Below are positions 8,925 to 18,579 of a DNA stretch of 64,000 bases, piece after piece. Numbering within the stretch: the stretch's first letter is position 1; each line of letters starts with the position of its first letter. A program made the translations under genes and the position numbers. Location: NCBI RefSeq assembly GCF_026719705.1, contig NZ_JAPPRR010000001.1, positions 595,053-659,052 of the forward strand, given 5' to 3'. Origin of the DNA: Pseudokordiimonas caeni. Lineage in GTDB: Bacteria > Pseudomonadota > Alphaproteobacteria > Sphingomonadales > Kordiimonadaceae. The notes under the pieces are model-generated. The model made no database searches. It worked only from the letters and a program-made list of their open reading frames with translations, and was not told the origin of the DNA.

Positions 8925-10731
8925 ACTCGCGAACCGGCGACCAATCCGGGCTTAGTGGGGGCAGGGCCGGTGACAGGTCTTCAAATGGACCTGCGCCATG
9001 AACTACACGTCCGTCGGTGACGGTGAGAACGGATTCAATGGCACGAATACGGTCAACCGGGACGCTGAAGAAGTCCTCGCTGAGGATGGCAAAATCGGCA
9101 TATTGGCCGGGCACGATGCGGCCCTTCAGTTGCTCCTCGCCCGAGAAATAGGCGCTACCACGGCTATAGAGGTCGATGGCCTGTGCGCGGCTCAGCCGAT
9201 GTTCTGGGCCAAGGACTTCGGTGCCGCCGACGGTGCGGCCGGTGACCGCCCAGTAAAGTGTGCTCCAGGGATGGTAGCTCGCCACACGGGTGCCATCGGT
9301 ACCAAGCCCGACCGGCAGGCCTTCCTTGAGCATCCAGCCAAGCGGCGGGCTTTTGAAGGTGGCGTCGCGGCCGTATCGTTCCATGAAGAACTCACCACCG
9401 TATGCCATGCGGCCCTGAAGGGCGATGGCGCCTTCCAGTCGCTTCACACGCCGGATCGTATCGGCCTCGATCGTTTCGGCATGATCAAAAGCCCAGCGAA
9501 GGCCGGTAAGGCCCGCGCGACCGGCCAGGATTTCATCCCGGTGAAGGCGTTCGAACACATCGAGCATCGCCTTGATCGATTCATTGTAGGTCGCATGGAT
9601 GCGGAACGGCCAGCGATTGGCAGCAAGATACTGGGCGACGGCATAGAGGTCCTTGTCCCAGCCCTCTGTCTGCGTAAAGTCCGGCCGGTCGGCAAGGAAG
9701 TTTTCATAGTCGCTTGATTTGAAGGCGAGAAGTTCGCCGCCCCCTTCGAGCACAAAGCCATTTACCGTTTTCGCGCTGTTGCTGCCGACTTTATGGTCGG
9801 TGCCCCATCTGGTGAAATCCTCCAGTTCATGCCCGGGGCGTTGCGGGAACAGGAAGTAGGATATACGCAGCGGCATCGGTCCATCCGCGGCCAATCCTTG
9901 GGTGCCGCCGTAATCCTGCGGGAAAGTGTGCCCGCCGCCGCCCGCGTCAATAGCGCTCGTCAGGCCGAAGCGATTGAGCTCCCGGTACCAGTGCATGGTC
10001 GACGTTACCTGATCGGCAGCCGATAACGGTGGCAACTGCCCGATGGTCTGGTACAGGATATTCGGATAAGGCTCGCAGAGGAGGCGCCCGGTCGGCTCCC
10101 CATCGGGGCCGATTTCATAGCGGGTGCCCTTGGGCGGGACGGTATCCTTGGTGATGCCAAGTGCCTTGATGCCAGCCCTGTTGAGCAGGCCCTGACTATA
10201 GAGCAGCATCACGAAAACCGGTGTGTCAGGGGCTGCCCGGTCAAGTTCCTCAACCGTCGGCATGCGCTTCTCAGTAAACTGGAACGGGCTCCAGCCACCG
10301 ACAATCCGGACCCATTGGCCCTTTGGGCTCCGCTTTGCCTGTGCGGCGATCATGTCCAGCCCGCGCGCAAGGCTCGTAAGGCCGTCCCAGCGGAGCTCCG
10401 TTGCATAGAAGCGCCCGCCACGCACGGCATGCAGATGGCTGTCGTTGAGCCCGGGAATGATGGTGCGGCCACCAGCATCGATCACTTGCGTATTCTTTGC
10501 TCTCAACTCCGAAATACGGGCGATGCTGCCGGTTGCCAGGATGCGACCGCTGGCGATTGCCATCGCTTCCACGAAGGGCTGGAAGCGATCACCTGTATAG
10601 ATGTTTGCATTGATCACGATCATGTCCGCGCCGCCAGCCGCCGCCCATAGCGGGGTAAGACTGGACGCAGCAAGCGCGGCGAACGAGCTGCCGATGAAGG
10701 CGCGCCGGGTGGGTTGATAGCTTCTGGTCAT
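8896..10731 (-). CDS. Exported YtcJ-like amidohydrolase (amidohydrolase family 3)
   Basis: 611 aa. A twin-arginine leader (TRRAFIGSSFAALAASSLTP) is followed by the amidohydrolase fold: VINANIYTGDRFQPFVEAMA, metal-binding HxH in GLNDSHLHAV, FDHAETIEADT, GTDGTRVASYHPWSTLYWAV, and the C-terminal beta domain with GRIVPGQYADFAIL. This is the YtcJ/NfdA-like metal-dependent hydrolase family, acting on amides or N-substituted compounds. The Tat signal places it in the periplasm, folded with metal. AAGGAA precedes the ATG. It sits between an alpha/beta hydrolase (88-bp gap) and a porin (overlap) in one minus-strand operon. Confidence 0.9.
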   Translation of the reverse strand: MTRSYQPTRRAFIGSSFAALAASSLTPLWAAAGGADMIVINANIYTGDRFQPFVEAMAIASGRILATGSIARISELRAKNTQVIDAGGRTIIPGLNDSHLHAVRGGRFYATELRWDGLTSLARGLDMIAAQAKRSPKGQWVRIVGGWSPFQFTEKRMPTVEELDRAAPDTPVFVMLLYSQGLLNRAGIKALGITKDTVPPKGTRYEIGPDGEPTGRLLCEPYPNILYQTIGQLPPLSAADQVTSTMHWYRELNRFGLTSAIDAGGGGHTFPQDYGGTQGLAADGPMPLRISYFLFPQRPGHELEDFTRWGTDHKVGSNSAKTVNGFVLEGGGELLAFKSSDYENFLADRPDFTQTEGWDKDLYAVAQYLAANRWPFRIHATYNESIKAMLDVFERLHRDEILAGRAGLTGLRWAFDHAETIEADTIRRVKRLEGAIALQGRMAYGGEFFMERYGRDATFKSPPLGWMLKEGLPVGLGTDGTRVASYHPWSTLYWAVTGRTVGGTEVLGPEHRLSRAQAIDLYSRGSAYFSGEEQLKGRIVPGQYADFAILSEDFFSVPVDRIRAIESVLTVTDGRVVHGAGPFEDLSPALPPLSPDWSPVREYGGFQNDLA

Positions 10732-10818
10732 CGTGCTGTTCCTTGGAATATGGAGGTGCCCTTCCGCGAAGGGGGGAAGGGGAAGGGCACCGGGGCAGGC
10801 TGAGGGGAGGCCGTCACC

Positions 10819-11793
10819 TCAGCCCTTGGCAAAGGCAAGAATATCGGCATTGAGGTCTGTCTGCGCGGTCTGCGCGAGGCCATGTCCGCCACCCTTGTAA
10901 ACCTTGAGTTTCGCGCCCGGGATCAACTGGGCCATCAGGTGGCCGGAATTGCCGATGGGCACGATCTGGTCGTCGTCGCCATGGATGATCAGGGTCGGAA
11001 TATCGATCTTTTTCAGGTCTTCCGTGAAGTCCGTTTCCGAGAAAGCCTTGATGCAATCATATTCGCTTTTCAGCCCGCCCATCATGCCCTGCATCCAGAA
11101 ACTGTCGCGCATGCCCTGGCTCACCTTGGCACCGTCGCGGTTGGCCCCGAAGAAGGGGGTGGTCAGGTCCTTGAAGAATTGCGAGCGGTCAGCGAGCACA
11201 CCGGCCCGGATACCATCGAACACGTCGATAGGCAGGCCGCCCGGATAGGCATCGGTCTTCGCCATGATTGGGGGCACCGCGCCCACAAGGATTGCCTTCG
11301 CCACCCGCTTGCTGCCGTGGCGGCCAAGGTAGCGCACGACTTCGCCGCCGCCGGTGGAATGACCGACCATGATGGCGTCCTTCAGGTCCAGCGTTTCGAA
11401 AAGCTCGGCCAGGTCGTCGGCATACTGGTCCATGTGATTGCCGTCCCATGGCTGGCTGGACCGGCCATGGCCGCGCCGGTCATGCGCGATCACTCGGTAG
11501 CCGTTCATGCCCATGAACTGCATCTGGGCATCCCACGCATCGCCGGTGAGCGGCCAGCCGTGGCTGAAAACGACCGGTTGGCCCGATCCCCAGTCCTTGT
11601 AATAGATCTGCGTGCCATCCTTGACGGTCAGATAGCTGCCATTCGTTTTGCCCGGCTTCGCCTTCGAGGCAGCTTCCGCTTCGCCCGTTGCCGCGAGGAC
11701 GGGCAGGGCGGCGGCAAGGCCGAAGCCGCCGGCAAGGACAGCGCGGCGGGAAGCGCTGGTGGAAGGTTCTCTATTGGAATTGTCGGTGGTCAT
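10819..11793 (-). CDS. Exported alpha/beta hydrolase, non-haem haloperoxidase/esterase family
   Basis: 324 aa. A Tat-type leader ([19 protein letters not shown]) precedes a chloroperoxidase-like alpha/beta hydrolase. The oxyanion/HG motif is [17 protein letters not shown], the nucleophile elbow GHSTGGGE, the acid HGDDDQIVP, and the catalytic His lies in [24 protein letters not shown] is diagnostic of the cofactor-free haloperoxidase/perhydrolase group, whose members usually act as esterases. GGAG lies before the ATG. It is closely related to the protein encoded at 13,283-14,254 (shared [16 protein letters not shown] segment and GDDDQIVPI), so the two are paralogues. Confidence 0.92.
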   Translation of the reverse strand: MTTDNSNREPSTSASRRAVLAGGFGLAAALPVLAATGEAEAASKAKPGKTNGSYLTVKDGTQIYYKDWGSGQPVVFSHGWPLTGDAWDAQMQFMGMNGYRVIAHDRRGHGRSSQPWDGNHMDQYADDLAELFETLDLKDAIMVGHSTGGGEVVRYLGRHGSKRVAKAILVGAVPPIMAKTDAYPGGLPIDVFDGIRAGVLADRSQFFKDLTTPFFGANRDGAKVSQGMRDSFWMQGMMGGLKSEYDCIKAFSETDFTEDLKKIDIPTLIIHGDDDQIVPIGNSGHLMAQLIPGAKLKVYKGGGHGLAQTAQTDLNADILAFAKG

Positions 11794-11859
11794 TGCGGTT
11801 GCTCCGGCGAGATCAAAAAGGAGCGGGGTGCCGCCCAGGGCAGCACCCCGCGATTTGAC

Positions 11860-12585
11860 TTAGTGGCCTTCCTGGGCGCCGAACATTTCCTTGGCATAGA
11901 TGATGCCGAGGCCGTAGCCGCCGCCATGTTCCTTGGCAACGCCGGTCACTACATTGTAGGTCTCGCCGCGCGCCCAGTCGCGTTGCAGTTCAAGCATATA
12001 TTGAAGCCAGGTGATGGGATGGGCGCCGGCCTGTACCATACGCTGGACCGCCATATTGTGGGCGTCGATGCTGACACCGCCGGACGCATCGGTAACGAAA
12101 TAGACTTCATAGCCCTGCTCGATGGCCGACAGTACGGGACCGACACCGCAAACCTCGGTCCAGAGGGCGGCAATCACGATCTTTTTCTTGCCGATCCTGT
12201 TCACTTCGTCGGTGATGCGCTTGTCTTCCCAGGTGTTCATCGTCGTGCGGTCGATGGACTTCTGGTTCGGGAAGACGGCCTTGAGTTCGGGGAACATGGG
12301 GCCGGAGAAGCTTTTCTCGGCAACCGTGGTCAGGATCGTCGGCACATTGAAAGCTTTGGCAGCTTTCGCAAGGCCGGTGACATTGTTCCGCAGTTCCACG
12401 ATTTCGATCGATTTGGTGGCGAAGGCCATCTGGGGCTGGTGGTCGATCAGGATCAGTGTGTGGTTATCGGGGGCCAGCATGCTTTTGGCCGGGATCGGCT
12501 TTGCCTGCGCCATGGCACCGGTTGACAATGCAAGGGTGGCGGCAAGCACAGTCGCAAGCCGGGTCAGTTTCGTGAAAAAGGTCAT
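11860..12585 (-). CDS. Exported isochorismatase-family cysteine hydrolase
   Basis: 241 aa with a Sec signal peptide (LATVLAATLALSTGAMA). The isochorismatase fold follows: the general-base Asp in TLILIDHQPQMAF, the Lys region, and the nucleophilic Cys in ALWTEVCGVGPVL, then YEVYFVTDASGGVS. Relatives include hydrolases of N-carbamoyl compounds and YcaC-like proteins; the C-terminal EHGGGYGLGIIYAKEMFG resembles YcaC-like members. GGAG precedes the start. It is the first gene of the minus-strand operon running through the alpha/beta hydrolase, amidohydrolase and porin, all with export signals. The substrate is unknown. Confidence 0.88.
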   Translation of the reverse strand: MTFFTKLTRLATVLAATLALSTGAMAQAKPIPAKSMLAPDNHTLILIDHQPQMAFATKSIEIVELRNNVTGLAKAAKAFNVPTILTTVAEKSFSGPMFPELKAVFPNQKSIDRTTMNTWEDKRITDEVNRIGKKKIVIAALWTEVCGVGPVLSAIEQGYEVYFVTDASGGVSIDAHNMAVQRMVQAGAHPITWLQYMLELQRDWARGETYNVVTGVAKEHGGGYGLGIIYAKEMFGAQEGH

Positions 12586-13282
12586 GACACGCTCCGTTCA
12601 GGAAGGTTGAAATGTCTCAGGGCGCGTCTGCACCCCAAGGCATGGTGAGCGTGTCAGCCCGAAGGGCCGAATGAATCGTTGTGAATCAGTGTTAACGACA
12701 GACCCTACCGGGTTCTGGGTGATATGAAGAGAGTCCGAAGGCCGTGCTCTGTGTGCCAATTCCGACGCGAGGCCCACTCGACGAGTTGGTGCGGGCTGCT
12801 CACGCCCTTTTCAGGTTGATTGCCTTATCAAACAACTGTCGGGCGTCATGTCATACGTCCGTAAACTACCCTATATGTTGAGGCGATTTAATGATGTTCC
12901 ACAAGTGTGGCGTATTTCAAATGAATGTGTCCCTTTGCCAAGGTCATTTGTAATGTCCCATTTTTTTCGGACATGTTTAGTGAACCAATCTAATTGGCTC
13001 AGCCCTAGATAGCCAACACCCCAAAAGCATACTTTTTACTGCGCCAGATTTGCGCCATCGATGATCTATTCGGTTGGTATTGGCCAGCGTTCGGTGCCGG
13101 GGTAGCGGCAACAATGTCTATAAACTATTGATTTTATTATATTATTTACCTATTTTCTCCGGGTGTTTGTGATTGGCTTTCTTAATAAAGTGGCCTGCCG
13201 AACTGGTGCCCAGTATGGCGGGCACCAGAAAATGCAGCTTATGGATTGCGCCGGATATGATCCAAGGCGCAACCCGGCCTCC
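12586..13282. other. Long intergenic region with dispersed-repeat copy
   Basis: No gene is visible in about 700 bp, and the promoter for the operon starting at 12,585 must lie here. The part at 12,915-12,990 contains AAATGAATG, GTCCC, AATGTCCCA followed by a T-run, TTCGGACATG and TTAGTGAACC. This matches a stretch near 2030-2090. At about 13,040 a GCGCCAGATTTGCGCCA word occurs; a near-identical word is at about 22,158. Both look like scars of past insertions. Confidence 0.4.
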
Positions 13283-14254
13283 TCAGGCTTTGAAGAAGGC
13301 GAGAAGGTCGGCGTTGATCACGTCGGCGTGGGTTGTTGCCATGCCGTGGGGGAGGCCTTCATAGACCTTGAGCGTGCCGTTCTTCACAAGCTTGGCAGCG
13401 AGAAGGGCGGAGTCGGCAATCGGGACGATCTGGTCGTCGTCGCCGTGCATGATCAGGACGGGCACGTCGATCGCCTTCAGGTCTTCCGTGAAGTCGGTTT
13501 CGGAGAAGGCCTTGATGCAATCATAGTGTGCCTTCGCGCCGCCCATCATGCCCTGGCGCCACCAGTTATAGATGACGCCCTGATCGACCTTCGCGCCTTC
13601 CCGGTTGTAGCCATAGAAGGGGCCCGACGGCAGATCCAGATAGAACTGAGTGCGGTTGGCGGCCAGCGCCTTCCGCAGGCCATCGAACACCTCGATCGGC
13701 AGACCACCGGGGTTGTTCGCGGTCTTCACCATGATCGGCGGCACGGCACCGATAAGGACGGCCTTGGCGACCCGGCCTTTCTCGGCGCGGGCCACATAAT
13801 GGGCTACCTCACCGCCACCGGTGGAATGGCCAACATGGATGGCGTTCTTAAGGTTCAGCGCTTTGGCGAGGGCCTTTACGTCAGCGGCGTACGTGTCCAT
13901 CTCGTTGCCGGTGTCGGTCTGGGTCGAGCGACCGTGGCCGCGCCGGTCGTGGGCGATCACCCGGTAGCCCCGAGCATAGAAGAACAGCATCTGGGCGTCC
14001 CAGTCATCGGCGCTGAGTGGCCAGCCATGATGGAAAACAACAGGCTGGGCGGATTTCGGGCCCCAGTCCTTGTAGAAAATCTGGGTGCCGTCTTTGGTCG
14101 TGACATAGCTCATGGTCTGATCCTTCGAGGGTTGAGCGGCAGACGCCGCCGGGGAGAGTTGCAGGATGAAGGGGGAGGCGAGGGCGATACCCGCCACAGC
14201 CGTTCCGCCTACAAGGACGTCGCGACGTGAGGGTGTATGAGAGCGGTTCGTCAT
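13283..14254 (-). CDS. Exported alpha/beta hydrolase, non-haem haloperoxidase family
   Basis: 323 aa. A twin-arginine leader ([20 protein letters not shown]) precedes a second chloroperoxidase-like hydrolase: [29 protein letters not shown], nucleophile elbow [12 protein letters not shown], acid HGDDDQIVP, and His in GLPHGMATT. An internal [18 protein letters not shown] corresponds to the start of cytosolic homologues, so the leader is an N-terminal addition. GAGGAA sits before the ATG. It lies 73 bp downstream of the MBL-fold hydrolase gene on the same strand, probably co-transcribed. It is a paralogue of the 10,819-11,793 gene. Confidence 0.92.
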   Translation of the reverse strand: MTNRSHTPSRRDVLVGGTAVAGIALASPFILQLSPAASAAQPSKDQTMSYVTTKDGTQIFYKDWGPKSAQPVVFHHGWPLSADDWDAQMLFFYARGYRVIAHDRRGHGRSTQTDTGNEMDTYAADVKALAKALNLKNAIHVGHSTGGGEVAHYVARAEKGRVAKAVLIGAVPPIMVKTANNPGGLPIEVFDGLRKALAANRTQFYLDLPSGPFYGYNREGAKVDQGVIYNWWRQGMMGGAKAHYDCIKAFSETDFTEDLKAIDVPVLIMHGDDDQIVPIADSALLAAKLVKNGTLKVYEGLPHGMATTHADVINADLLAFFKA

Positions 14255-14327
14255 GCTTTTTCCTCTCAGAAGATGTGCGCGAACATTCGTGCCGTTTCGG
14301 AGGCGACTGTGGCGGGTGTTGTAGGGA

Positions 14328-15269
14328 TCAGTAGTCCCAGAAGGCGGCTACCCAGCGGAAGGCATCGCCGTCCACGGCTACCCGACCGACGGAGGGGAAG
14401 GGCAGGTGGGTGGCGACAAAGAGTTCGCCGGTCGCGGCGGCTTCCTGCAGCAAGCGGACGCGAACGCGGACGGATTCTTCCGGGTCGTGCTCAAAGCCGT
14501 TGTGCCAGTCGGGATGGTCGAACGCGACCGGGAATAGGGCGTCGCCGGCGAAGGTGAGACGTTCGCCGCCTGAATTGATGCGTACCACGCTGTGGCCGGG
14601 GGTGTGGCCGCCCGTCAGTTCGACGACAACACCGGGTGCGACCTCGTGTGTTTTATCGAACGTTCTGATCTTGCTGTGATATTCGGCGAGGAATTCCTGT
14701 GCCGTGGAGCGCAGGACATCCGGTACCGGCTGCGGCATCGAAGTTTGCTCGAAGTCAGGCTTGGCCCAGAAATCAACCTCGATCGCCGAGACATGAATAC
14801 GCACATCGGGGCTGAGCTGCTTCTTGACTGTGTCAACCAGCAGTCCTCCCACATGATCCATATGCATATGGGTGATCACCACGTCGGTAACGGAAGCAAG
14901 GTCAATGCCCGCGGCTGCCAGACGTTTCGGGAATTGCCCGGCGCGGGGGAAGCCGGCGAACTGTCCACCAAGACCTGCGTCCACAAGGATGGTCTTGTCG
15001 CCGCTTTTGACAACCAGCACATTCAGTGCCCAGTCGAAGGCATCGGGCGGCAGGAACATGTCCTTGAACCAGGCTGCCCGTTCGGCCGGATCGACATTGG
15101 TCGCCATCGTGGCCGTCGGCAGCGGCAGCACACCATCACTGACAACGAGCACCTTGATATCGCCAACCTTCAGGGCGTAGCGCGACGGGACGAGTTCTTC
15201 GTCACCAGTTGCGTTTTGCTGGGGCGGAGTTCCATAACGCTGGGTGACATAGTTCAGAGGCTTTGACAT
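14328..15269 (-). CDS. MBL-fold metallo-hydrolase (lactonase-like)
   Basis: 313 aa. The metallo-beta-lactamase signature [10 protein letters not shown] supplies the HxHxDH zinc ligands. Further ligands are in TGGHTPGHS and [19 protein letters not shown] precedes the metal site as in AttM/MPH-like lactonases and organophosphate hydrolases. There is no signal peptide ([13 protein letters not shown]), so it is probably cytosolic, or exported by another route if it works with its periplasmic neighbours. AGGAG precedes the ATG. It is the first gene of a two-gene minus-strand unit, with the haloperoxidase-like hydrolase after it. Confidence 0.9.
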   Translation of the reverse strand: MSKPLNYVTQRYGTPPQQNATGDEELVPSRYALKVGDIKVLVVSDGVLPLPTATMATNVDPAERAAWFKDMFLPPDAFDWALNVLVVKSGDKTILVDAGLGGQFAGFPRAGQFPKRLAAAGIDLASVTDVVITHMHMDHVGGLLVDTVKKQLSPDVRIHVSAIEVDFWAKPDFEQTSMPQPVPDVLRSTAQEFLAEYHSKIRTFDKTHEVAPGVVVELTGGHTPGHSVVRINSGGERLTFAGDALFPVAFDHPDWHNGFEHDPEESVRVRVRLLQEAAATGELFVATHLPFPSVGRVAVDGDAFRWVAAFWDY

Positions 15270-15625
15270 GATCGTTCTCCTGTTTCTTGGGTCAGAATGT
15301 TCGAATGACCGCCTGGCTTCCGGGGAAGCAGTGGAAGATCATCCAGGCCTCAAGGATGCATTCGGTTGTCACGAGCCGGTATCGTGCCCGGGTATAGGTC
15401 GCGACCATCAATTGTCAGGTCTCCATAGGCTTTGGCGTGAGGGATGAGCTTTGCTGTTTTGCTAGGAACAGCGATGGACGATGCATGGATTTCCATAAGT
15501 TGCGGCCAAGGCGCCGCAGGATTAGTTTTAAGGGGTGAGTTTGCCATCCGGGCCCAGGGACTGATCGCACAGGGCGTGCGAACTTCTAGGCGTTCCGGAT
15601 ATTCATTGTCCGGCGGGAGAAGCCA
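15270..15625. other. Divergent promoter region
   Basis: These 356 bp separate the MBL-fold gene (minus) from the PAS histidine kinase (plus). No gene is supported. It must carry promoters in both directions. The kinase has a clear ribosome-binding site (GGGAGAAG) just before 15,626. No confident -35/-10 pair or operator palindrome stands out. Confidence 0.4.
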
Positions 15626-17929
15626 ATGACGGTAACGACCAGCTCACCCGATGACATCAGCGCCGAAGCCATGCGTGCCTTGAAAATCATCGAGAGCATG
15701 CCGGGCTTTGCCTGGTCAGCCGATGCTGACGGCCAGTTCACCTACGTCAGTCCCAGCACGCTTGCTTACCTCGGGAACGGACGCGATGACCTCAACACCG
15801 CCGAGGAGGACGAATTTGGCTGGCGTCGGGTAGTGCATCCCGAGGACTATGAGCGGGTTGCTGCACGCTGGCGACACTGCCTGAAAACCGGTGATGACTA
15901 CGATGCCGAACATCGGTTGCGCCGCGCTGACGGTGTCTATCGCTGGTTCCGGAATTCCGGGCGTGCGTCGTTTGATTCCGATGGCTGCATCACGCAGTGG
16001 TACGGCACCACCATCGACATCGATGACCAGAAAAAGGCTGAGGACGGGCTGCGGGAAAGCGAAGGACGCCTGCAGGAGATTATCGACGCCGTTCCGGTAC
16101 ATATCTGGAGCTGGACACCGACCGGCGAGATGGCCTACGTCAGCAAGCGGAATATGGAATTTCTGGGCATCACCGAAAACGAATTCGGGGATTTCACCAA
16201 AGTGGTGCAGGAGCTGATCCATCCGGATGATGCTCCGGAAGTCCATCGCCACGCCGCAGATTGTATTGCGCGGGGCGAGGTATTCGTCATGCGGTACCGC
16301 AGACGCACAAAAGGCGGTGCTTATTGCTGGACGGAGGGTCGCTGCGAGCCCGTGCGTGACCAGCACGGAAACATCGTCCACTGGTACGGCGTCTCGATCA
16401 ATATCGACGACCAGATGCGGGCCGAAGAAGAACTGAGAAACAGCAAGCGGCAACTGGAGCAGATGATCGATGCCTTGCCGGTCAATGTCCTGAGTTTCTC
16501 GCCGGACATGGTGCTGACCTATACCAGCAAGCGGTATCAGAAGAAGATCGGTCCGGCCATTTCGTTCCCCAGGAACTTCGAGGATGTCATCCGTGACGTC
16601 GCCCATCCCGAAGATTTTGCAGTGGTGTGCCAGCGCGCGCTCGATGGCTTCGCCGCCGGCACACCGTTCGTGAACAGGTTTCGACGGCGCGAGAGGGACG
16701 GCAACTACCGCTGGATCGAGGCACGCGCCCAACCGCTCAGGAATGCCGAAGGCGTCATCCTGCAATGGTATATCGCGTCAGTTGATATTGATGAGGAAAT
16801 GCGGGCCCAGGAGGCGCTGCGCGAGAGCGAACGGATACTCCGTCAGCTTGTCGAGACATTGCCGGCGCTCATTTATTGTTCCGCGCCCGATGGCAAACCG
16901 ATCTATCGCAGCCGCCAGCTTAGCGATTATCTGGGGTTTGGTCTTGATGGCGTGGACGAAGAAGGCCGCCCCCGGCTGGACAGCACGCTCGATGCCATCA
17001 TCCATCCCGATGACCTAGCGGCAGTACAGGAACGATACGGTCATTCACTGGCAACCGGTAAACCCTACGCCATGAAGCATCGGTTGCGGCGGTATGACGG
17101 CGAGTACCTCTGGGTTGAAACGCGGGCCGCTCCTATGCGGGATGCAGATGGAGGTATCGTGCAATGGAACGGCGTCTGCATGGATATCGACGGCGAAGTG
17201 CGGGCACGGCATGAGCTGCAGCTCGCGCAGGAAAGGCTGTCTCGGGCCAGTCAGGCGGCCGGCCTTGCCGAACTTTCGGCTTCTATCGCGCATGAGGTGA
17301 ACCAACCGCTCGCGGCCATTGTTGCCAATTCCCACGCTTGTCACCGATGGCTTTCAGCCGAGCCCGCCAATATTGAACGGGCGAAGATCACCGCTGAACG
17401 CATCATTCGGGATGCCAATGCTGCCGCCGATGTTGTCAGCCGCATTCGGGCTCTATTCCGGCAATCAAGCGATACACGCACGGTCCTGCCCTTCAAGGAT
17501 GTCATTTTGGAAACCCGCAAGCTGCTGGCAGATGAGGCCCTGAGGCGCGGTGTTCTGATTGACATCGATATTCAGGAAGGCTTGGCCCCCGTCGCGATGG
17601 ACAGGGTCCAGATCCAGCAGGTGCTGATCAATCTTCTCCGCAACGGTATGGAGGCTATGGGCTCGGTTGCAGGCGAAAAGGCGCTGCTGGTGCGCGGACT
17701 GGCGGATGGCGGCGTCGTCAGGGTGGAGGTTCGCGACAGTGGCCCGGATGAAGAGCTGCCGGCGAAGATATTCGAGCCGTTTTTTACAACGAAAGAACAA
17801 GGAATGGGGATGGGGCTCGCCATCTGCCGGTCGATTGTAGAATCGCATGGTGGACGGTTGTGGGCCGAAAAGAATGTACCGAATGGCGCGACGTTCATCT
17901 TCACGTTGCCGGCCGGAGTGAAGGGGTGA
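15626..17929 (+). CDS. Soluble four-PAS sensor histidine kinase
   Basis: 767 aa with no signal peptide or membrane segment. Four PAS/PAC units follow one another, each with a tail like DGVYRWFRNSGRASFDSDG and WYGTTIDIDDQKKAE (W-[YN]-x(2)-D-I-D repeats near residues 130, 260, 390 and 530). The HisKA box ELSASIAHEVNQPLAAIVAN has His near residue 556. The ATPase domain ends in FEPFFTTKEQGMGMGLAICR. The EVNQPL box and GMGMGL are typical of the FixL/DctB-like subfamily. It would sense a cytosolic signal. The D-box reads VRDSGPDEELPAKI, with the usual DxGxG weakened to DSGPD. It is followed after 2 bp by a FixJ-like regulator gene. Confidence 0.92.
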   Translation: MTVTTSSPDDISAEAMRALKIIESMPGFAWSADADGQFTYVSPSTLAYLGNGRDDLNTAEEDEFGWRRVVHPEDYERVAARWRHCLKTGDDYDAEHRLRRADGVYRWFRNSGRASFDSDGCITQWYGTTIDIDDQKKAEDGLRESEGRLQEIIDAVPVHIWSWTPTGEMAYVSKRNMEFLGITENEFGDFTKVVQELIHPDDAPEVHRHAADCIARGEVFVMRYRRRTKGGAYCWTEGRCEPVRDQHGNIVHWYGVSINIDDQMRAEEELRNSKRQLEQMIDALPVNVLSFSPDMVLTYTSKRYQKKIGPAISFPRNFEDVIRDVAHPEDFAVVCQRALDGFAAGTPFVNRFRRRERDGNYRWIEARAQPLRNAEGVILQWYIASVDIDEEMRAQEALRESERILRQLVETLPALIYCSAPDGKPIYRSRQLSDYLGFGLDGVDEEGRPRLDSTLDAIIHPDDLAAVQERYGHSLATGKPYAMKHRLRRYDGEYLWVETRAAPMRDADGGIVQWNGVCMDIDGEVRARHELQLAQERLSRASQAAGLAELSASIAHEVNQPLAAIVANSHACHRWLSAEPANIERAKITAERIIRDANAAADVVSRIRALFRQSSDTRTVLPFKDVILETRKLLADEALRRGVLIDIDIQEGLAPVAMDRVQIQQVLINLLRNGMEAMGSVAGEKALLVRGLADGGVVRVEVRDSGPDEELPAKIFEPFFTTKEQGMGMGLAICRSIVESHGGRLWAEKNVPNGATFIFTLPAGVKG

Positions 17930-17931
17930 GT

Positions 17932-18579
17932 ATGACGACTGGGAACTATATCGTCTTCATCGTTGATGACGATGCGCGTGTAAGGGAAGCACTTGGCGAG
18001 CTTTTGGCCGCACACGGCATCAAGGCAAGGGTTTTTGCATCCGCGGGCGAATATATAACTGCCGAGAAACCTGATATGCCCGCCTGCCTTATTCTCGACG
18101 TCGAGCTTCCAGACATCAATGGTCTCGACCTGCAGGGACAGATTGCCGAAGGCGATCATCCGCCCATCGTCTTTCTGACCGGGCACGGCGACATTCCGTC
18201 CTCCGTCCGTGCGATAAAGCACGGGGCAGTGGACTTCCTTACCAAACCTTGCGATGTGGACGCCCTTTTGGCCGCGATCGGTGTAGCTGTCGCGCGGGAC
18301 AAAGAGGGCCGATTGCAGCGTGCAGAACTTGGTGTCCTGAAAGAGCGCTACCATGGCCTGACGCCGCGTGAACGTGAGGTTTTGCCGCTTGTTGTGAGCG
18401 GCCTTCTGAACAAGCAGGCGGCGGCCGAGCTCGGCATCAGCGAAGTGACGCTACAGATCCACAGAAGGAATGTGATGCATAAAATGGCGGCGGCGTCGCT
18501 CGCCGATCTTGTGCGAATTGCGGGGCAACTGGACATTCCGGTCACCCATTCTCGCATGCAGGCGGGAGGTGATCTGTGA
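17932..18579 (+). CDS. FixJ-family response regulator
   Basis: 215 aa from ATG 17,932, which follows the kinase stop by 2 bp with AGGGGTGAG as ribosome-binding site. The receiver has IVFIVDDDARVREAL, phospho-Asp in CLILDVELPDING, Thr in VFLTGHGD and Lys in VDFLTKPCDVD. The output is a LuxR/FixJ helix-turn-helix (LTPREREVLPLVVSGLLNKQ, then AAAELGISEVTLQIHRRNVM). It probably receives phosphate from the upstream four-PAS kinase. Its stop overlaps the GTG start of the next gene by 4 bp, showing a tight operon. Confidence 0.93.
   Translation: MTTGNYIVFIVDDDARVREALGELLAAHGIKARVFASAGEYITAEKPDMPACLILDVELPDINGLDLQGQIAEGDHPPIVFLTGHGDIPSSVRAIKHGAVDFLTKPCDVDALLAAIGVAVARDKEGRLQRAELGVLKERYHGLTPREREVLPLVVSGLLNKQAAAELGISEVTLQIHRRNVMHKMAAASLADLVRIAGQLDIPVTHSRMQAGGDL

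Noticed and set aside
10882..12525. 547-codon plus-strand open frame opposite the hydrolase genes
   Set aside because: The minus-strand genes have signal peptides, catalytic motifs and ribosome-binding sites; the plus frame crosses a gene boundary and has His/Asp-rich shadow composition.
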